Source: Cupriavidus oxalaticus (lineage in GTDB: Bacteria > Pseudomonadota > Gammaproteobacteria > Burkholderiales > Burkholderiaceae). From it: a DNA stretch of 64,000 bases. Shown in pieces: positions 9,425 through 17,899 of this stretch (position 1 is the first letter of the stretch; the number at the start of each line of letters is the position of its first letter). Under the pieces are notes generated by a model, which was given only the letters and a program-made list of their open reading frames with translations, had not been told where the DNA came from and did no database searches. The position numbers were made by a program, and so were the translations under genes. The stretch is from positions 868,001 to 932,000 of the forward strand of contig NZ_CP038635.1 of NCBI RefSeq assembly GCF_004768545.1, given 5' to 3'.

Positions 9425-10363
9425 TCAGGCACCGTTCCCAGCCGCGATGGTCGCGAATCGCCCATCCCGGAAATCCGCCAGCGTCTGGTAGATCTGCTCC
9501 TGCGTGTTCATCACGAACGGGCCGTACTGCGCAATCGGCTCGTTCAGCGGCTTGCCGGCGATCAGCAGGAAGCGCGCGTCGGCGTTGGCCCGCACCACCA
9601 CGCCGTCAGCCGTGCCGGCGTTGTCCAGTACGCCCATGCGCTGGGCCTCGACCACCGCGCGGTCGCCGTCGTCGCCCTCGTCGCCGATCGACACCTCGCC
9701 CTGGTACACGTACACAAAGGCGTTATGCCCGGCCGGCAGCGCCTGCGTGAACACCTGGCCTGCCGGCAGGTGCACGTCGAGGTAGAGCGGCTCGGTCACC
9801 GGGCGCGCCACCGCGCCGGCCACGCCATGGCTGGCGCCGGCCAGCACGCGAACCGTGCCCCCATTGTCCAGTGCCACCGTCGGAATCTCGGCCGACGGCA
9901 TGTCGCGGTACCACGGCGCGGTCATCTTGTCCGCGGCCGGCAGGTTCAGCCAGAGCTGGAAGCCTTCCATGCGGCCGTCTTCCTGCTCGGGCATTTCCGA
10001 GTGCACCACGCCGGCGCCGGCCACCATCCACTGGGCGCCGCCGTTCTGCAGCAGGCCTTCGTTGCCGGCGCTGTCGCGATGGCGCATGCGGCCGGCCAGC
10101 ATGTAGGTGATGGTCTCGAAGCCGCGGTGCGGGTGATCGGGGAAGCCGCCGATGTAGTCGTCCTTGCTGTCGGTGCCGAAGGCATCGAGCATCAGGAACG
10201 GGTCCAGCCGGCGCTGCAGGTTCTGTGTCAGCACGCGGGTCAGCTTGACGCCGGCGCCGTCGGACGTGGCGATGCCCCGCACGACGCGGTCCACGGTGCG
10301 CGAGCGTTGCACGCTTTCCGCGGCGGTGGCGGGAACGGTGGTGAAGGGGGTACGGGTGTCCAT
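9425..10363 (-). CDS. Pirin-family bicupin
   Basis: 312 residues. The N-terminal cupin holds the metal-binding pattern PDHPHRGFETITYML (about residues 74-88) and the second pair in GAGVVHSEMPEQ (about 116-127), so the His-x-His, His and Glu ligands of pirins are present. The C-terminal cupin (about residues 200-300) has FVYVYQGEVSIGD. Bacterial pirins are cytoplasmic iron proteins; some show quercetinase activity, others regulate metabolic enzymes. AGGAGAAAGAC precedes the ATG. The gene stands alone, between the BMP importer and the osmoprotectant importer. Its exact role is unknown. Confidence 0.9.
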   Translation of the reverse strand: MDTRTPFTTVPATAAESVQRSRTVDRVVRGIATSDGAGVKLTRVLTQNLQRRLDPFLMLDAFGTDSKDDYIGGFPDHPHRGFETITYMLAGRMRHRDSAGNEGLLQNGGAQWMVAGAGVVHSEMPEQEDGRMEGFQLWLNLPAADKMTAPWYRDMPSAEIPTVALDNGGTVRVLAGASHGVAGAVARPVTEPLYLDVHLPAGQVFTQALPAGHNAFVYVYQGEVSIGDEGDDGDRAVVEAQRMGVLDNAGTADGVVVRANADARFLLIAGKPLNEPIAQYGPFVMNTQEQIYQTLADFRDGRFATIAAGNGA

Positions 10364-10624
10364 GTCTTTCTCCTGTGGGCGGGAGGCGCGGCGATGGTGC
10401 CGCGCGGTCCCGTCGTTTCTGCTACCCCGTCAATTTAGTGGTTTGGCTGGGAAAGAGTAGAGGGCGGGAAGGGAACAGATTGTTCTACTCATAGGCATAG
10501 CGCGAAGGAGTCGCTATCAAAATTGGAACGGCGCACCCGGCGCCGCAAGCCCGGGAAAACCGGTGCCCTGAACGCCTCCCAAAAGCATAAAATTGCCGCA
10601 AATTTGGCGCCGGAAGGCGGAAAG

Positions 10625-10653
10625 ATGACAAAATAAAAGAAGATCGCTATAAT
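10625..10653 (+). promoter_or_regulatory. Sigma-70 promoter of the osmoprotectant importer operon
   Basis: ATGACA (10625-10630, five of six matches to TTGACA), a 17-base spacer, then TATAAT (10648-10653), embedded in an AT-rich stretch that contrasts with the flanking GC-rich DNA. The next gene on this strand begins at 11039, so the transcript would have a leader of about 380 bases. Confidence 0.7.
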
Positions 10654-11038
10654 AGCGCTCTCATTGTCATCCGTTGATGTGAGTTGCAAGGTGGCCGATT
10701 CCGCGCCAGCCCTTGCCAGTCAACGGCCGATGGATCGGCGGCGCGTCGAAAAACCTCAATACCTGCGCTGCCACAGGCCAACTGGTCGCCACGCTTGAAG
10801 CGTCGCCGGTTGCGCCGCTTCAGGGAATGTCCGGCCGCATGCCGGCATCCCGTCAATCGGGCTCCCCGCCAACGCGGAAGGCCCACAGACCGTCCGCCGG
10901 CAATCGTGCCGGTCATGGCGGCAATGCAATCTGAACCGGGCGGGTGGCGCCTACATCTCCGCAACCACCAGCCCATATTGTTTTCCGCGATCTGGAAGTG
11001 GCGTCTTGCGCTCTTTTCCGGCCGGAAAAGGGGAGAGT
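10654..11038 (+). other. Long 5' leader without a convincing gene
   Basis: The stretch between the promoter and the first permease ATG. Its GC-rich sequence can form several local hairpins, for example around CCGGCCGCATGCCGGC near 10830-10846, but I recognise no known riboswitch class. Open frames cross it only because the DNA is GC-rich; none has a ribosome site and a family pattern. Confidence 0.4.
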
Positions 11039-11755
11039 ATGTCAAAGGAATCGGCCCGGTCTTTCGCCTGGGCAGGACTGACGCTTGCCGCGATCGCCGC
11101 ACTGGTCGCGTGGATCGGCGTCGATGTGATTCGGAAATATCAGGAACGCCTGATTTACGACGTTGCCGACCACCTGCGCCTGGTCGCGATCTCGATGACG
11201 CTGGCGCTAGCCACCGGCATCCCGGCCGGCATCGCGCTGAGCCGCCCGTGCATGCGCCGCTGGGCCGACCGGCTGATGCAGGTCTTCAACGTCGGCAACA
11301 CGGTGCCGTCGCTGGCGGTGCTGGCACTCGCGCTGGCAGTGCTCGGCATCGGCGAGCGCCCGGCGATCCTGGCGCTGTGGCTGGCTTCGCTGCTGCCGAT
11401 CGTGCGCAACACCTACGAGGGGCTGCGCAACGTTTCGCCCACGCTGCTGGAAGCGGCGCGCGGCATCGGCATGACCCCGGTGCAGCGGCTGGTGCGCGTG
11501 GAACTGCCCAACGCGCTGCCGGTGATGCTGGCCGGCATCCGCATTGCGCTGGTGATCAACGTCGGCACGGTGCCGCTGTCGTTCCTGATCGGTGCCAACA
11601 GCCTGGGCGAACTGATCTTCCCGGGCATCTACCTGAACAACCAGTCGCTGCTGCTGCTGGGCGCGGCCGCCACCGCGCTGCTGGCACTGGCACTGGACGC
11701 GTTGTTCGCCGCTGCCGGCCAGGTGTATCTGCGCCGCCGCGGGCTGGTGCGCTGA
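11039..11755 (+). CDS. Osmoprotectant ABC transporter permease 1 (OpuCB/YehW-like)
   Basis: 238 residues from ATG 11039, preceded by AAAAGGGGAGAGT. About six membrane spans and the binding-protein-dependent permease loop (EAARGIGMTPVQRLVRVELPNALPVML, starting near residue 139). It forms half of the channel of a glycine betaine/proline betaine/choline-type importer, with the second permease at 12734. First gene of a four-gene operon, 14 bases before the receptor gene. The longer frame beginning at 11006 adds residues without family support. Confidence 0.9.
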   Translation: MSKESARSFAWAGLTLAAIAALVAWIGVDVIRKYQERLIYDVADHLRLVAISMTLALATGIPAGIALSRPCMRRWADRLMQVFNVGNTVPSLAVLALALAVLGIGERPAILALWLASLLPIVRNTYEGLRNVSPTLLEAARGIGMTPVQRLVRVELPNALPVMLAGIRIALVINVGTVPLSFLIGANSLGELIFPGIYLNNQSLLLLGAAATALLALALDALFAAAGQVYLRRRGLVR

Positions 11756-11769
11756 ACAAAGGGGCCGAC

Positions 11770-12723
11770 ATGAAAGATCCAATGCAATTTATCCGCCGCC
11801 GCGCGCGGCGCGCCGCGATGCTGGTGGCGGCTGTTACCGCGTTCGCGGCAGGGCTGGCGCTGGCAACGGCGCCCGATGCGCACGCCGCCGATGCTGCCGC
11901 AGCACCGATCCGCGTGGGCGGCAAGAACTTTACCGAGCAGCTGCTGCTGTCGTCGATGACGTCTAAGTACCTGCGCGCCAAGGGCCTCACCACCGAGCTG
12001 ACCGCCGGGCTGGGCAGCACGCTGATGCGCCAGGCCATGGAGAGCAACCAGCTCGACGTGGTCTGGGACTACACCGGCACCGCGCTGATCGTGTTCAACA
12101 AGGTCCAGGAAAAGCTGGGCGCGAAGGAAAGCTATGAGCGCGTCAGGCAGATGGACGGCGCACGCGGCCTGGTGTGGCTGGATGCCTCGGGCATCAACAA
12201 CACCTACGCGCTGGCGATGCCGAAGGAACGCGCCGGCAAAGGCGTGACTACGCTGTCGGCGTTTGCCGAGCAGATGCGCAAGGCCGGCGCCGACGCCACC
12301 CATCCGTTCGCGGTCGACATGGAATTCGCAGCCCGCCCGGATGGCCTGGAGCCGCTCAAGGACCTGTACAAGCTGCCGTTCTCGCGCCGCGACGTGATCC
12401 AGCTCGACCCCGGCCTGGTCTACACCGCGCTGAAGAACAACCAGGTCGAGCTGGGCCTGGTCTATGCCACCGATGGCCGCGTCAAGGGCTTCGACCTCGT
12501 GCTGCTGGAAGACGATCTGCATTTCTTCCCTCCTTACAACGCGGTGCCGGTGGTACGCAAGCCGGTGCTCGACAAGCATCCGGAACTAGCCGGCCTGCTC
12601 AATGCACTCGCTGCCAAGCTCGACAACCAGAGCATGACCGACATGAACTACAAGGTGGACATCGGCCAGCAGCCGGTGGACAAGGTCGCGGAGGACTTCC
12701 TGCGCAGCCACGGACTGATCTGA
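11770..12723 (+). CDS. Osmoprotectant-binding protein (OpuAC/OsmF-like)
   Basis: 317 residues. A signal peptide (about residues 1-42, ending in DAHAADA) precedes the OpuAC domain, which starts RVGGKNFTEQLLLSSMTSKY and contains LDVVWDYTGTALIVFNK and LGLVYATDGRVKGFDLVLLEDD. It captures quaternary amines or similar compatible solutes in the periplasm. The start is the ATG at 11770 after AAAGGGGCCGAC; an open frame reaches back to 10684 but covers the upstream permease and is not coding there. The ligand is inferred only from family. Confidence 0.92.
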   Translation: MKDPMQFIRRRARRAAMLVAAVTAFAAGLALATAPDAHAADAAAAPIRVGGKNFTEQLLLSSMTSKYLRAKGLTTELTAGLGSTLMRQAMESNQLDVVWDYTGTALIVFNKVQEKLGAKESYERVRQMDGARGLVWLDASGINNTYALAMPKERAGKGVTTLSAFAEQMRKAGADATHPFAVDMEFAARPDGLEPLKDLYKLPFSRRDVIQLDPGLVYTALKNNQVELGLVYATDGRVKGFDLVLLEDDLHFFPPYNAVPVVRKPVLDKHPELAGLLNALAAKLDNQSMTDMNYKVDIGQQPVDKVAEDFLRSHGLI

Positions 12724-12733
12724 GGAGGGCCGC

Positions 12734-13396
12734 ATGGACCTGCGAATGGACATATTTGGTTACCTGCAGCACAGCTGGCCCACGCTGCTGAAAATGACCG
12801 GCGAGCATCTCGCGCTGGTCGGCTCGGCGGTAGGGCTGGCGATCCTGATCGGGGTGCCGCTGGGCATCGTGATCACGCGCTTCCGCGCGCTGGCCACGCC
12901 GCTGCTGGCGCTGGCCACCATCGTGCTGACGCTGCCGTCGATCGCGCTGTTCGGACTGATGATCCCGATCTTCGCGCGCTTCGGCCATGCGCTCGGCTAC
13001 GTGCCGGCGGTGACGGCGGTGTTCCTGTACTCGCTGCTGCCCATCATGCGCAACACCTACACCGCGCTGGCCAATGTCGACCCCGGCATCCAGGAAGCGG
13101 GTCGCGGCATCGGCATGACCACCTGGCAACGGATGCGGCTGGTCGACCTGCCGCTGGCGGTGCCGGTGATCCTCGGCGGCGTGCGTACCGCCGTGGTGAT
13201 GAATATCGGGGTTGCCACCATTGCCGCCATCATCGGCGCGGGTGGCCTTGGGGTGCTGATCCTGCAAGCGATCAGCCAGAGCAACATGAGCAAGCTGGCC
13301 GTGGGCGCGGTCCTGGTCAGCCTGCTTGCCATCGTGGCGGACGCTTTCCTGCAGTGGTTGCAGCGGGCGCTGACGCCGAAGGGGATCCGTCTATGA
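12734..13396 (+). CDS. Osmoprotectant ABC transporter permease 2 (OpuCD/YehY-like)
   Basis: 220 residues with about five to six membrane spans; the coupling loop QEAGRGIGMTTWQRMRLVDL (about residues 120-139) contacts the ATPase. GAGGAGGGCCGC precedes the ATG, ten bases after the receptor stop. Its last four bases (ATGA) overlap the ATPase start, so translation of the two is coupled. Confidence 0.92.
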   Translation: MDLRMDIFGYLQHSWPTLLKMTGEHLALVGSAVGLAILIGVPLGIVITRFRALATPLLALATIVLTLPSIALFGLMIPIFARFGHALGYVPAVTAVFLYSLLPIMRNTYTALANVDPGIQEAGRGIGMTTWQRMRLVDLPLAVPVILGGVRTAVVMNIGVATIAAIIGAGGLGVLILQAISQSNMSKLAVGAVLVSLLAIVADAFLQWLQRALTPKGIRL

Positions 13397-14568
13397 TCGA
13401 ACTCGACCAACTCACCAAGTCCTTCCAGCAGAAAGACGGCACCGAAGTGCGTGCCGTCGACGCCGTGTCGCTGACGGTGCCGCGCGGCGAGATCTGCGTC
13501 TTCCTGGGCCCGTCGGGCTGCGGCAAGACCACCACGCTGAAGATGATCAACCGGCTGATCGAGCCCACTTCCGGCACGGTGCGCATCGAGGGCGAGGACA
13601 CGCGCGGCATCGACGGCGTGACCCTGCGCCGCAAGATCGGCTACGTGATCCAGCAGATCGGCCTGTTCCCCAACATGACCATCGAAGAGAACATCATGGT
13701 CGTGCCGCGCCTGCTCGGCTGGGACAAGAAGCAGTGCCGCGAGCGCGCGCGCGAGCTGATGGCGATGGTGCAGCTCGATCCCAACCTGATGCTCGGCCGC
13801 TACCCGCGCGAGCTGTCTGGCGGGCAGCAGCAGCGCATCGGCGTGATCCGAGCGCTGGCGGCCGATGCGCCGGTGTTGCTGATGGACGAGCCGTTCGGAG
13901 CGGTCGACCCGATCAACCGCGAGAGCATCCAGAACGAATTCCTGCAGATGCAGCGCCAGCTCGGCAAGACCGTGATCATGGTCTCGCACGATATCGACGA
14001 GGCGATCAAGCTGGCCGACAAGGTGGCGGTGTTCCGCCGCGGCAAGCTGGTGCAGTTCGACCACCCCGACGCGCTGCTGGCGCACCCGGCCGATGAGTTC
14101 GTGCAGGCCTTTGTCGGCCACGACAATACGCTCAAGCGCCTGCTGCTGGTGCGCGCCGGCGACGCCGCCACCATGCCGCCGAGCTGCCGCCCCGACATGC
14201 CGCTGGCCGAGGCGCTGGGCGTGATGGATGATGCCGACGTGCGCCACCTGCCGGTGGTGGACGATGCGCAGCGCGCGCTGGGCTATGTCACGCGCCGCGA
14301 CGCGCGCCCGGGCAAGGGCGTGTGCAGCGACGTGATGCGCCCGTTCGCGGTCACCGCTGCGTTCGACGAGCACCTGCGCATCGTGCTGTCGCGCATGTAC
14401 CAGCACAACACCAGCTGGCTGCCGGTGATGGGCGCGGACGGCGACTACCTGGGCGAAGTGACGCAGGAATCGATCGCGGGCTACCTCAGTTCCGGCCGCT
14501 CGCGCGGCCAGTCGGCGCTGGCGCTGCCGGCGGTTCCCGCGCCGGCGACGCTGCGCGCGGCGGCCTGA
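13393..14568 (+). CDS. Osmoprotectant ABC transporter ATPase with CBS domains (OpuCA/YehX-like)
   Basis: 391 residues. Walker A GPSGCGKT (about 39-46), Q-loop IQQIGLFPNMT, signature LSGGQQQRIGVIRAL, Walker B VLLMDEPFGAVDP and switch His in MVSHDIDEA are all present. The C-terminal third (about residues 255-375) looks like a CBS pair (LGVMDDADVRHLPVVDDAQ; YQHNTSWLPVMGADG), the module that senses ionic strength in OpuA-type importers. ATG 13393 lies within the preceding stop codon (ATGA). Activity could therefore be gated by osmotic state; this is inference from the family. Confidence 0.93.
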   Translation: MIELDQLTKSFQQKDGTEVRAVDAVSLTVPRGEICVFLGPSGCGKTTTLKMINRLIEPTSGTVRIEGEDTRGIDGVTLRRKIGYVIQQIGLFPNMTIEENIMVVPRLLGWDKKQCRERARELMAMVQLDPNLMLGRYPRELSGGQQQRIGVIRALAADAPVLLMDEPFGAVDPINRESIQNEFLQMQRQLGKTVIMVSHDIDEAIKLADKVAVFRRGKLVQFDHPDALLAHPADEFVQAFVGHDNTLKRLLLVRAGDAATMPPSCRPDMPLAEALGVMDDADVRHLPVVDDAQRALGYVTRRDARPGKGVCSDVMRPFAVTAAFDEHLRIVLSRMYQHNTSWLPVMGADGDYLGEVTQESIAGYLSSGRSRGQSALALPAVPAPATLRAAA

Positions 14569-14613
14569 GCGCAACGCACGGCAGAGTGCGGGCATCCGGG
14601 CTATGCTTGACAC

Positions 14614-14988
14614 ATGCTCCGCTACTGCCGCTCGCCGCTATGCCTCGTCGTCGAAACCCGCTGGCTGATCCCGCGCGGGTTTGACGGCTTTACGCCCGGG
14701 CCGCTGATCCTGCTGCGGCCCGGCGCCAGCGACGCGCTGATCGAGCACGAGAAGGTCCACGTGCGCCAGTTCTGGCGCAGCTGGGGGCTGATGGGCGTGC
14801 TGTATCTCGCCAGCCGACGCTGGCGGCTGCGCTATGAAGTGGAGGCGTACCGGGAGCAGTTGCGGTACTGTCACCCGGACTCGGCACACGCCTTTGCGCG
14901 CGTGCTGGCTCAGAAGTACCGGCTGAAGATTTCTGAGGCGGAAGCCTACCGGTTGCTGACGCAGAGTCCCGAATCCACTTCCAAATAA
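14614..14988 (+). CDS. Small protein with HExxH metal-binding motif
   Basis: 124 residues, not recognised. It contains HEKVHVRQFW (about residues 48-57), matching HExxH of zinc metalloproteases, and 21-24 residues later EVEAYREQ, where the Glu could be a third ligand. A short hydrophobic segment (GLMGVLYLASRRW) lies between. The order HExxH-membrane/hydrophobic turn-E resembles compact M56- or M48-like cores, but the length is far below any characterised protease. It follows the osmoprotectant operon by 45 bases and is followed by a hairpin. An intact fold and activity remain guesses. Confidence 0.65.
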   Translation: MLRYCRSPLCLVVETRWLIPRGFDGFTPGPLILLRPGASDALIEHEKVHVRQFWRSWGLMGVLYLASRRWRLRYEVEAYREQLRYCHPDSAHAFARVLAQKYRLKISEAEAYRLLTQSPESTSK

Positions 14989-14992
14989 GAAG

Positions 14993-15020
14993 GGCCCGCA
15001 CCGGTTGCCTGGTGCGGGCC
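14993..15020. terminator. Hairpin terminator
   Basis: Perfect 10-bp inverted repeat GGCCCGCACC (14993-15002) and GGTGCGGGCC (15011-15020), four bases after the stop of the HExxH protein, followed by GTCTTGCTGT. It separates that gene from the tRNA-Ser gene on the opposite strand and may serve both. Confidence 0.65.
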
Positions 15021-15031
15021 GTCTTGCTGTC

Positions 15032-15121
15032 TGGCGGAAGCGGTGAGATTCGAACTCACGGATGGGTCACCCCATCGGCAGTTTTCAAGACTGCTGCCTT
15101 AAACCACTCGGCCACGCTTCC
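15032..15121 (-). tRNA. tRNA-Ser (anticodon UGA)
   Basis: 90 nt including an encoded CCA end. The acceptor stem GGAAGCG pairs with CGCTTCC, the discriminator base is G (typical of serine tRNAs), the anticodon loop reads CTTGAAA, giving UGA, and a long variable arm (CCGATGGGGTGACCCATCC) marks a class II tRNA. GTTCGAATC forms the T loop. A TATAAT on this strand at 15205-15200 could be its promoter, though no good -35 is seen. Confidence 0.97.
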
Positions 15122-15433
15122 GGAAAGTGCGGGCATTGTAGCGCGAAAGGGCGGGTCCCTCGGCGCCGCGTTGCCATCGACCTGAAGGTCAGGCCGCGCA
15201 TTATACAAGGCCACGCGGGCAACGGGGTGCTCTTGCAGCGCGGCGAGGCGGCATGCGTAAACTTCCTGCCACACCGCTGGCCTCGGCTGTCGGCGTCTGT
15301 CTGACACCGCGGAACCTTCACATGGGACTGCTGCTCATATTGGAGTGCACGGGGTCGCGGCGTGTGCCGCCGGTGTTTGCTGCCGGTGTGTGCTGCAATC
15401 CCTGCTTCGACTGGCAACAGAGGAGAACTCAAA
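15122..15433. other. Gap between tRNA-Ser and the SlyB-like gene
   Basis: About 310 bases with no convincing gene. It should hold the tRNA-Ser promoter (minus strand, TATAAT 15205-15200) and the lipoprotein promoter (plus strand, not clearly seen). Confidence 0.4.
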
Positions 15434-15940
15434 ATGCGAATGCAAAGCAAGAAATGGCTGATCCTGCCGGCAGCTACCGCGGTGGCGGTGCTGGCCGGTT
15501 GTGCTGCGCCGTACAACGGCGGTTACAGCAATACCGGCTACAACACGGCGCCGCCCCCGGGCTACCAGACCCCCAACACCACGCAGGCGCCTGCCGGCTC
15601 GGTGTACTACGGCCGTGTGGAATCGATCGAGCCGATCACCTCCACGCAAGGCAGCTCTGGCCTGCTGGGCACGGTCATCGGCGGTGCCGCCGGCGGCCTG
15701 CTGGGCCATCAGATCGGCGGCGGGCGCGGGCAGACCGCGGCCACCATCGGCGGTGCCGTGGTCGGCGCGGTAGCGGGCAACCAGATCGAGAAGCGTGCGG
15801 GCAGCAATACGCAGACCGCGTATCGCGTCAACGTGCGCCTGGACGACGGCCGCGTCGCGACGGTGACCCAGTCGAACCTGGGCAACCTGCAAGTGGGCAT
15901 GCGCGCACGCGTGGCCAACGATATGGCGACGCCGTACTGA
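15434..15940 (+). CDS. SlyB-like glycine-zipper outer-membrane lipoprotein
   Basis: 168 residues. The signal peptide ends in a lipobox (AVLAGCA, cysteine near residue 22). A Gly/Tyr/Pro-rich linker follows, then a glycine-zipper 2TM segment (SGLLGTVIGGAAGGLLGHQIG, then GGAVVGAVAGNQIEK; about residues 75-118) and a C-terminal YRVNVRLDDGRVATVTQ domain. SlyB/Pcp-type lipoproteins sit in the outer membrane and stabilise it under stress. AGAGGAG lies upstream of the ATG at 15434. Upstream in-frame codons do not look coding. A terminator follows at 15964-15990. Confidence 0.92.
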   Translation: MRMQSKKWLILPAATAVAVLAGCAAPYNGGYSNTGYNTAPPPGYQTPNTTQAPAGSVYYGRVESIEPITSTQGSSGLLGTVIGGAAGGLLGHQIGGGRGQTAATIGGAVVGAVAGNQIEKRAGSNTQTAYRVNVRLDDGRVATVTQSNLGNLQVGMRARVANDMATPY

Positions 15941-15963
15941 CGCTGACGGCGGTCGGAAAGCAG

Positions 15964-15990
15964 AAGGCCACGCGCTTGCGTGGCCTTTCT
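15964..15990. terminator. Bidirectional intrinsic terminator
   Basis: Perfect stem AAGGCCACGC (15964-15973) and GCGTGGCCTT (15978-15987) with loop GCTT, followed by TCTCGTT. Lies between the convergent SlyB-like and hemW genes. Confidence 0.85.
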
Positions 15991-16026
15991 CGTTGAGACT
16001 TACCGGGACGCCGCAGCGTCCACAAC

Positions 16027-17271
16027 TCAGTCCTTCAGGAACATTTCCTGCAGGTCATTCAGGAAGCGCCGCCCCAGCTCCGTCGGCCGGATGGTGGTCA
16101 GGTCCGCTTCCAGCAGTCCCTTCTTCTCGGCTTCGGCGAGTTGCTTGCTGATGGTGTGCAGCGGCAGCCCGGTGTAGTCGTGGAAGCTCGATGCCGGCAC
16201 GCCATCGGTCAGACGCAACGCATTGAGCATGAACTCGAACGGCAACTCGTCGGCGCTAACATCGCGCGCCTCCTGCACGGCATTGCCGGCAAGCGCCTGC
16301 TCCATGTAGGTAGCGGGATGCTTGTGCCGCATCTGGCGCAGGATGCGGTGCGGGAACGACAGCTTGCCGTGCGCGCCCGCGCCGATGCCGAGGTAATCGC
16401 CGAAACGCCAGTAGTTGAGGTTATGGCGCGCCTCGCGATGCGGCCTGGCATAGGCCGAGGTCTCGTAGTGGCGATAGCCCGCCTCGGCCGTGCGTGCCTC
16501 GATCAGGTCCTGCATTTCGTACGCGCTGTCGTCGTCCGGCAGCGCGGGCGGGAACTTGGCGAACAGCGTGTTCGGCTCCAGCGTCAGGTGATACAGCGAC
16601 AGGTGCGTGGTGCCGTACGACAGCGCGGTCTCCAGGTCCTGCCGGCATTCTTCCAGCGTCTGCCCGGGCAGGGCGTACATCACGTCGAGGTTGATGTTGT
16701 CGAAGCTCGCCTGCGCGATATCGATCGCCTTGCGCGCCTCGGCGCCGCCATGGATGCGCCCGAGCGCCTGCAGGTGCCGGTCGTTGAAGCTCTGGATGCC
16801 GATCGACAGCCGGTTGATGCCGCTGGCGCGGTAGCTGGCAAACTTGTCGGACTCGAAGGTGCCGGGGTTGGCTTCCATCGTGATCTCGGCGTCGGCATCG
16901 AGCGGCAGCAAGGCGCGGATATCGGACAGCAGCCGGTCCATGCCAGCGGCCGACAGCAGGCTGGGCGTGCCGCCGCCGATAAAGACGGTATGGACAGGGC
17001 GGCCCCACACCAGCGGCAGCGATTGCTCGAGGTCCGCGCGCAATGCGTCCAGGTAGATCTCTTCCGGGATCTCGTGGTTGTCGGCGCCCGGCGCCGCGTG
17101 CGAATTGAAATCGCAATACGGGCACTTTCGCACGCACCACGGGATATGCACGTACAGCGACAGCGGCGGCGACCCCGGCAGGCTGATCTGCCCGGGCTTG
17201 AGCCACAGCTGCTTGCTGTCGACGGGGGAGGCGGCGGACGGCGCGCTGCCGGCCGGTACGATCGGGATCAT
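16027..17271 (-). CDS. hemW: HemW (HemN-like radical SAM heme chaperone)
   Basis: 414 residues from ATG 17271. The radical SAM motif CxxxCxxC is seen as CVRKCPYC at residues 46-53, after YVHIPWC, and the family pattern GGGTPSLL follows near residue 92. The C-terminal HemN_C region (LRLTDGVPASSFHDYTG) is present. HemW is now seen as a heme-trafficking protein rather than a coproporphyrinogen oxidase; the Cys after CxxC needed in HemN is absent. Start and the rdgB stop overlap (ATGA), so the two are translationally coupled. A longer frame upstream overlaps rdgB and is discarded. Confidence 0.93.
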   Translation of the reverse strand: MIPIVPAGSAPSAASPVDSKQLWLKPGQISLPGSPPLSLYVHIPWCVRKCPYCDFNSHAAPGADNHEIPEEIYLDALRADLEQSLPLVWGRPVHTVFIGGGTPSLLSAAGMDRLLSDIRALLPLDADAEITMEANPGTFESDKFASYRASGINRLSIGIQSFNDRHLQALGRIHGGAEARKAIDIAQASFDNINLDVMYALPGQTLEECRQDLETALSYGTTHLSLYHLTLEPNTLFAKFPPALPDDDSAYEMQDLIEARTAEAGYRHYETSAYARPHREARHNLNYWRFGDYLGIGAGAHGKLSFPHRILRQMRHKHPATYMEQALAGNAVQEARDVSADELPFEFMLNALRLTDGVPASSFHDYTGLPLHTISKQLAEAEKKGLLEADLTTIRPTELGRRFLNDLQEMFLKD

Positions 17272-17885
17272 CGGCCGTTGCGCTGCGCGGCGTCGGCTTG
17301 CAGCCTGGCCACCAGTGCGCGCAGAGCTTGCGCGCGGTGGCTGACGGCGTTCTTCTCTTCCGCCGACAGCTCGGCGGCAGTCCTGCCCAGCCCCGGCAGC
17401 AGGAAATGCGGATCGTAGCCAAAGCCGCCCGCGCCGCGGGGCGCGTCGACGACCTCGCCATGCCACACGCCTTCGGCGATCAGCGGGCAGGGATCCTCGG
17501 CATGGCGCACGAACACCAGCACGCAGTAGTAGTGCGCATGGCGGTCCAGCTTGCCGGCCAGTTGCGACACCAGGTAAGCGTTGTTGGCCGCATCCGACCT
17601 GGGCTTGCCGGCCATCTGCGCATAGCGCGCCGAATAGACGCCGGGCGCGCCGCCGAGCGCGCGCGCACTGATGCCGGAGTCATCGGCCAGCGCGGGCAGC
17701 CCGGACAGCCGGCTGGCGTGGCGTGCCTTGGCCAGGGCATTCTCGACAAAGGTGACGAAGGGCTCCTCGGCCTCCGGGATGCCCAGTTCGCCCTGCGGCA
17801 CCACGTCGAAGCCGAGCGGTGCCAGCAGCGTGCCGAACTCGCGCAGCTTGCCGGGATTGTTGGAGGCCAGTACCAGTCGTTGCAT
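17268..17885 (-). CDS. rdgB: XTP/dITP diphosphatase (RdgB/HAM1)
   Basis: 205 residues. Removes ITP, dITP and XTP from the nucleotide pool. Visible motifs are SNNPGKLREF (8-17), FVENALAKARHAS, ADDSGI with the catalytic Asp, GFGYDPHF and the C-terminal SHRAQAL. ATG 17885 lies 14 bases after the rph stop and ahead of hemW with a four-base overlap, making rph-rdgB-hemW one operon. Confidence 0.95.
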   Translation of the reverse strand: MQRLVLASNNPGKLREFGTLLAPLGFDVVPQGELGIPEAEEPFVTFVENALAKARHASRLSGLPALADDSGISARALGGAPGVYSARYAQMAGKPRSDAANNAYLVSQLAGKLDRHAHYYCVLVFVRHAEDPCPLIAEGVWHGEVVDAPRGAGGFGYDPHFLLPGLGRTAAELSAEEKNAVSHRAQALRALVARLQADAAQRNGR

Positions 17886-17899
17886 GGTCGGATCCCGCT

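Noticed and set aside
10684..11769. Upstream extension of the osmoprotectant-binding protein frame
   Set aside because: It overlaps the permease gene in another frame; the ATG at 11770 precedes the signal peptide and a ribosome site.
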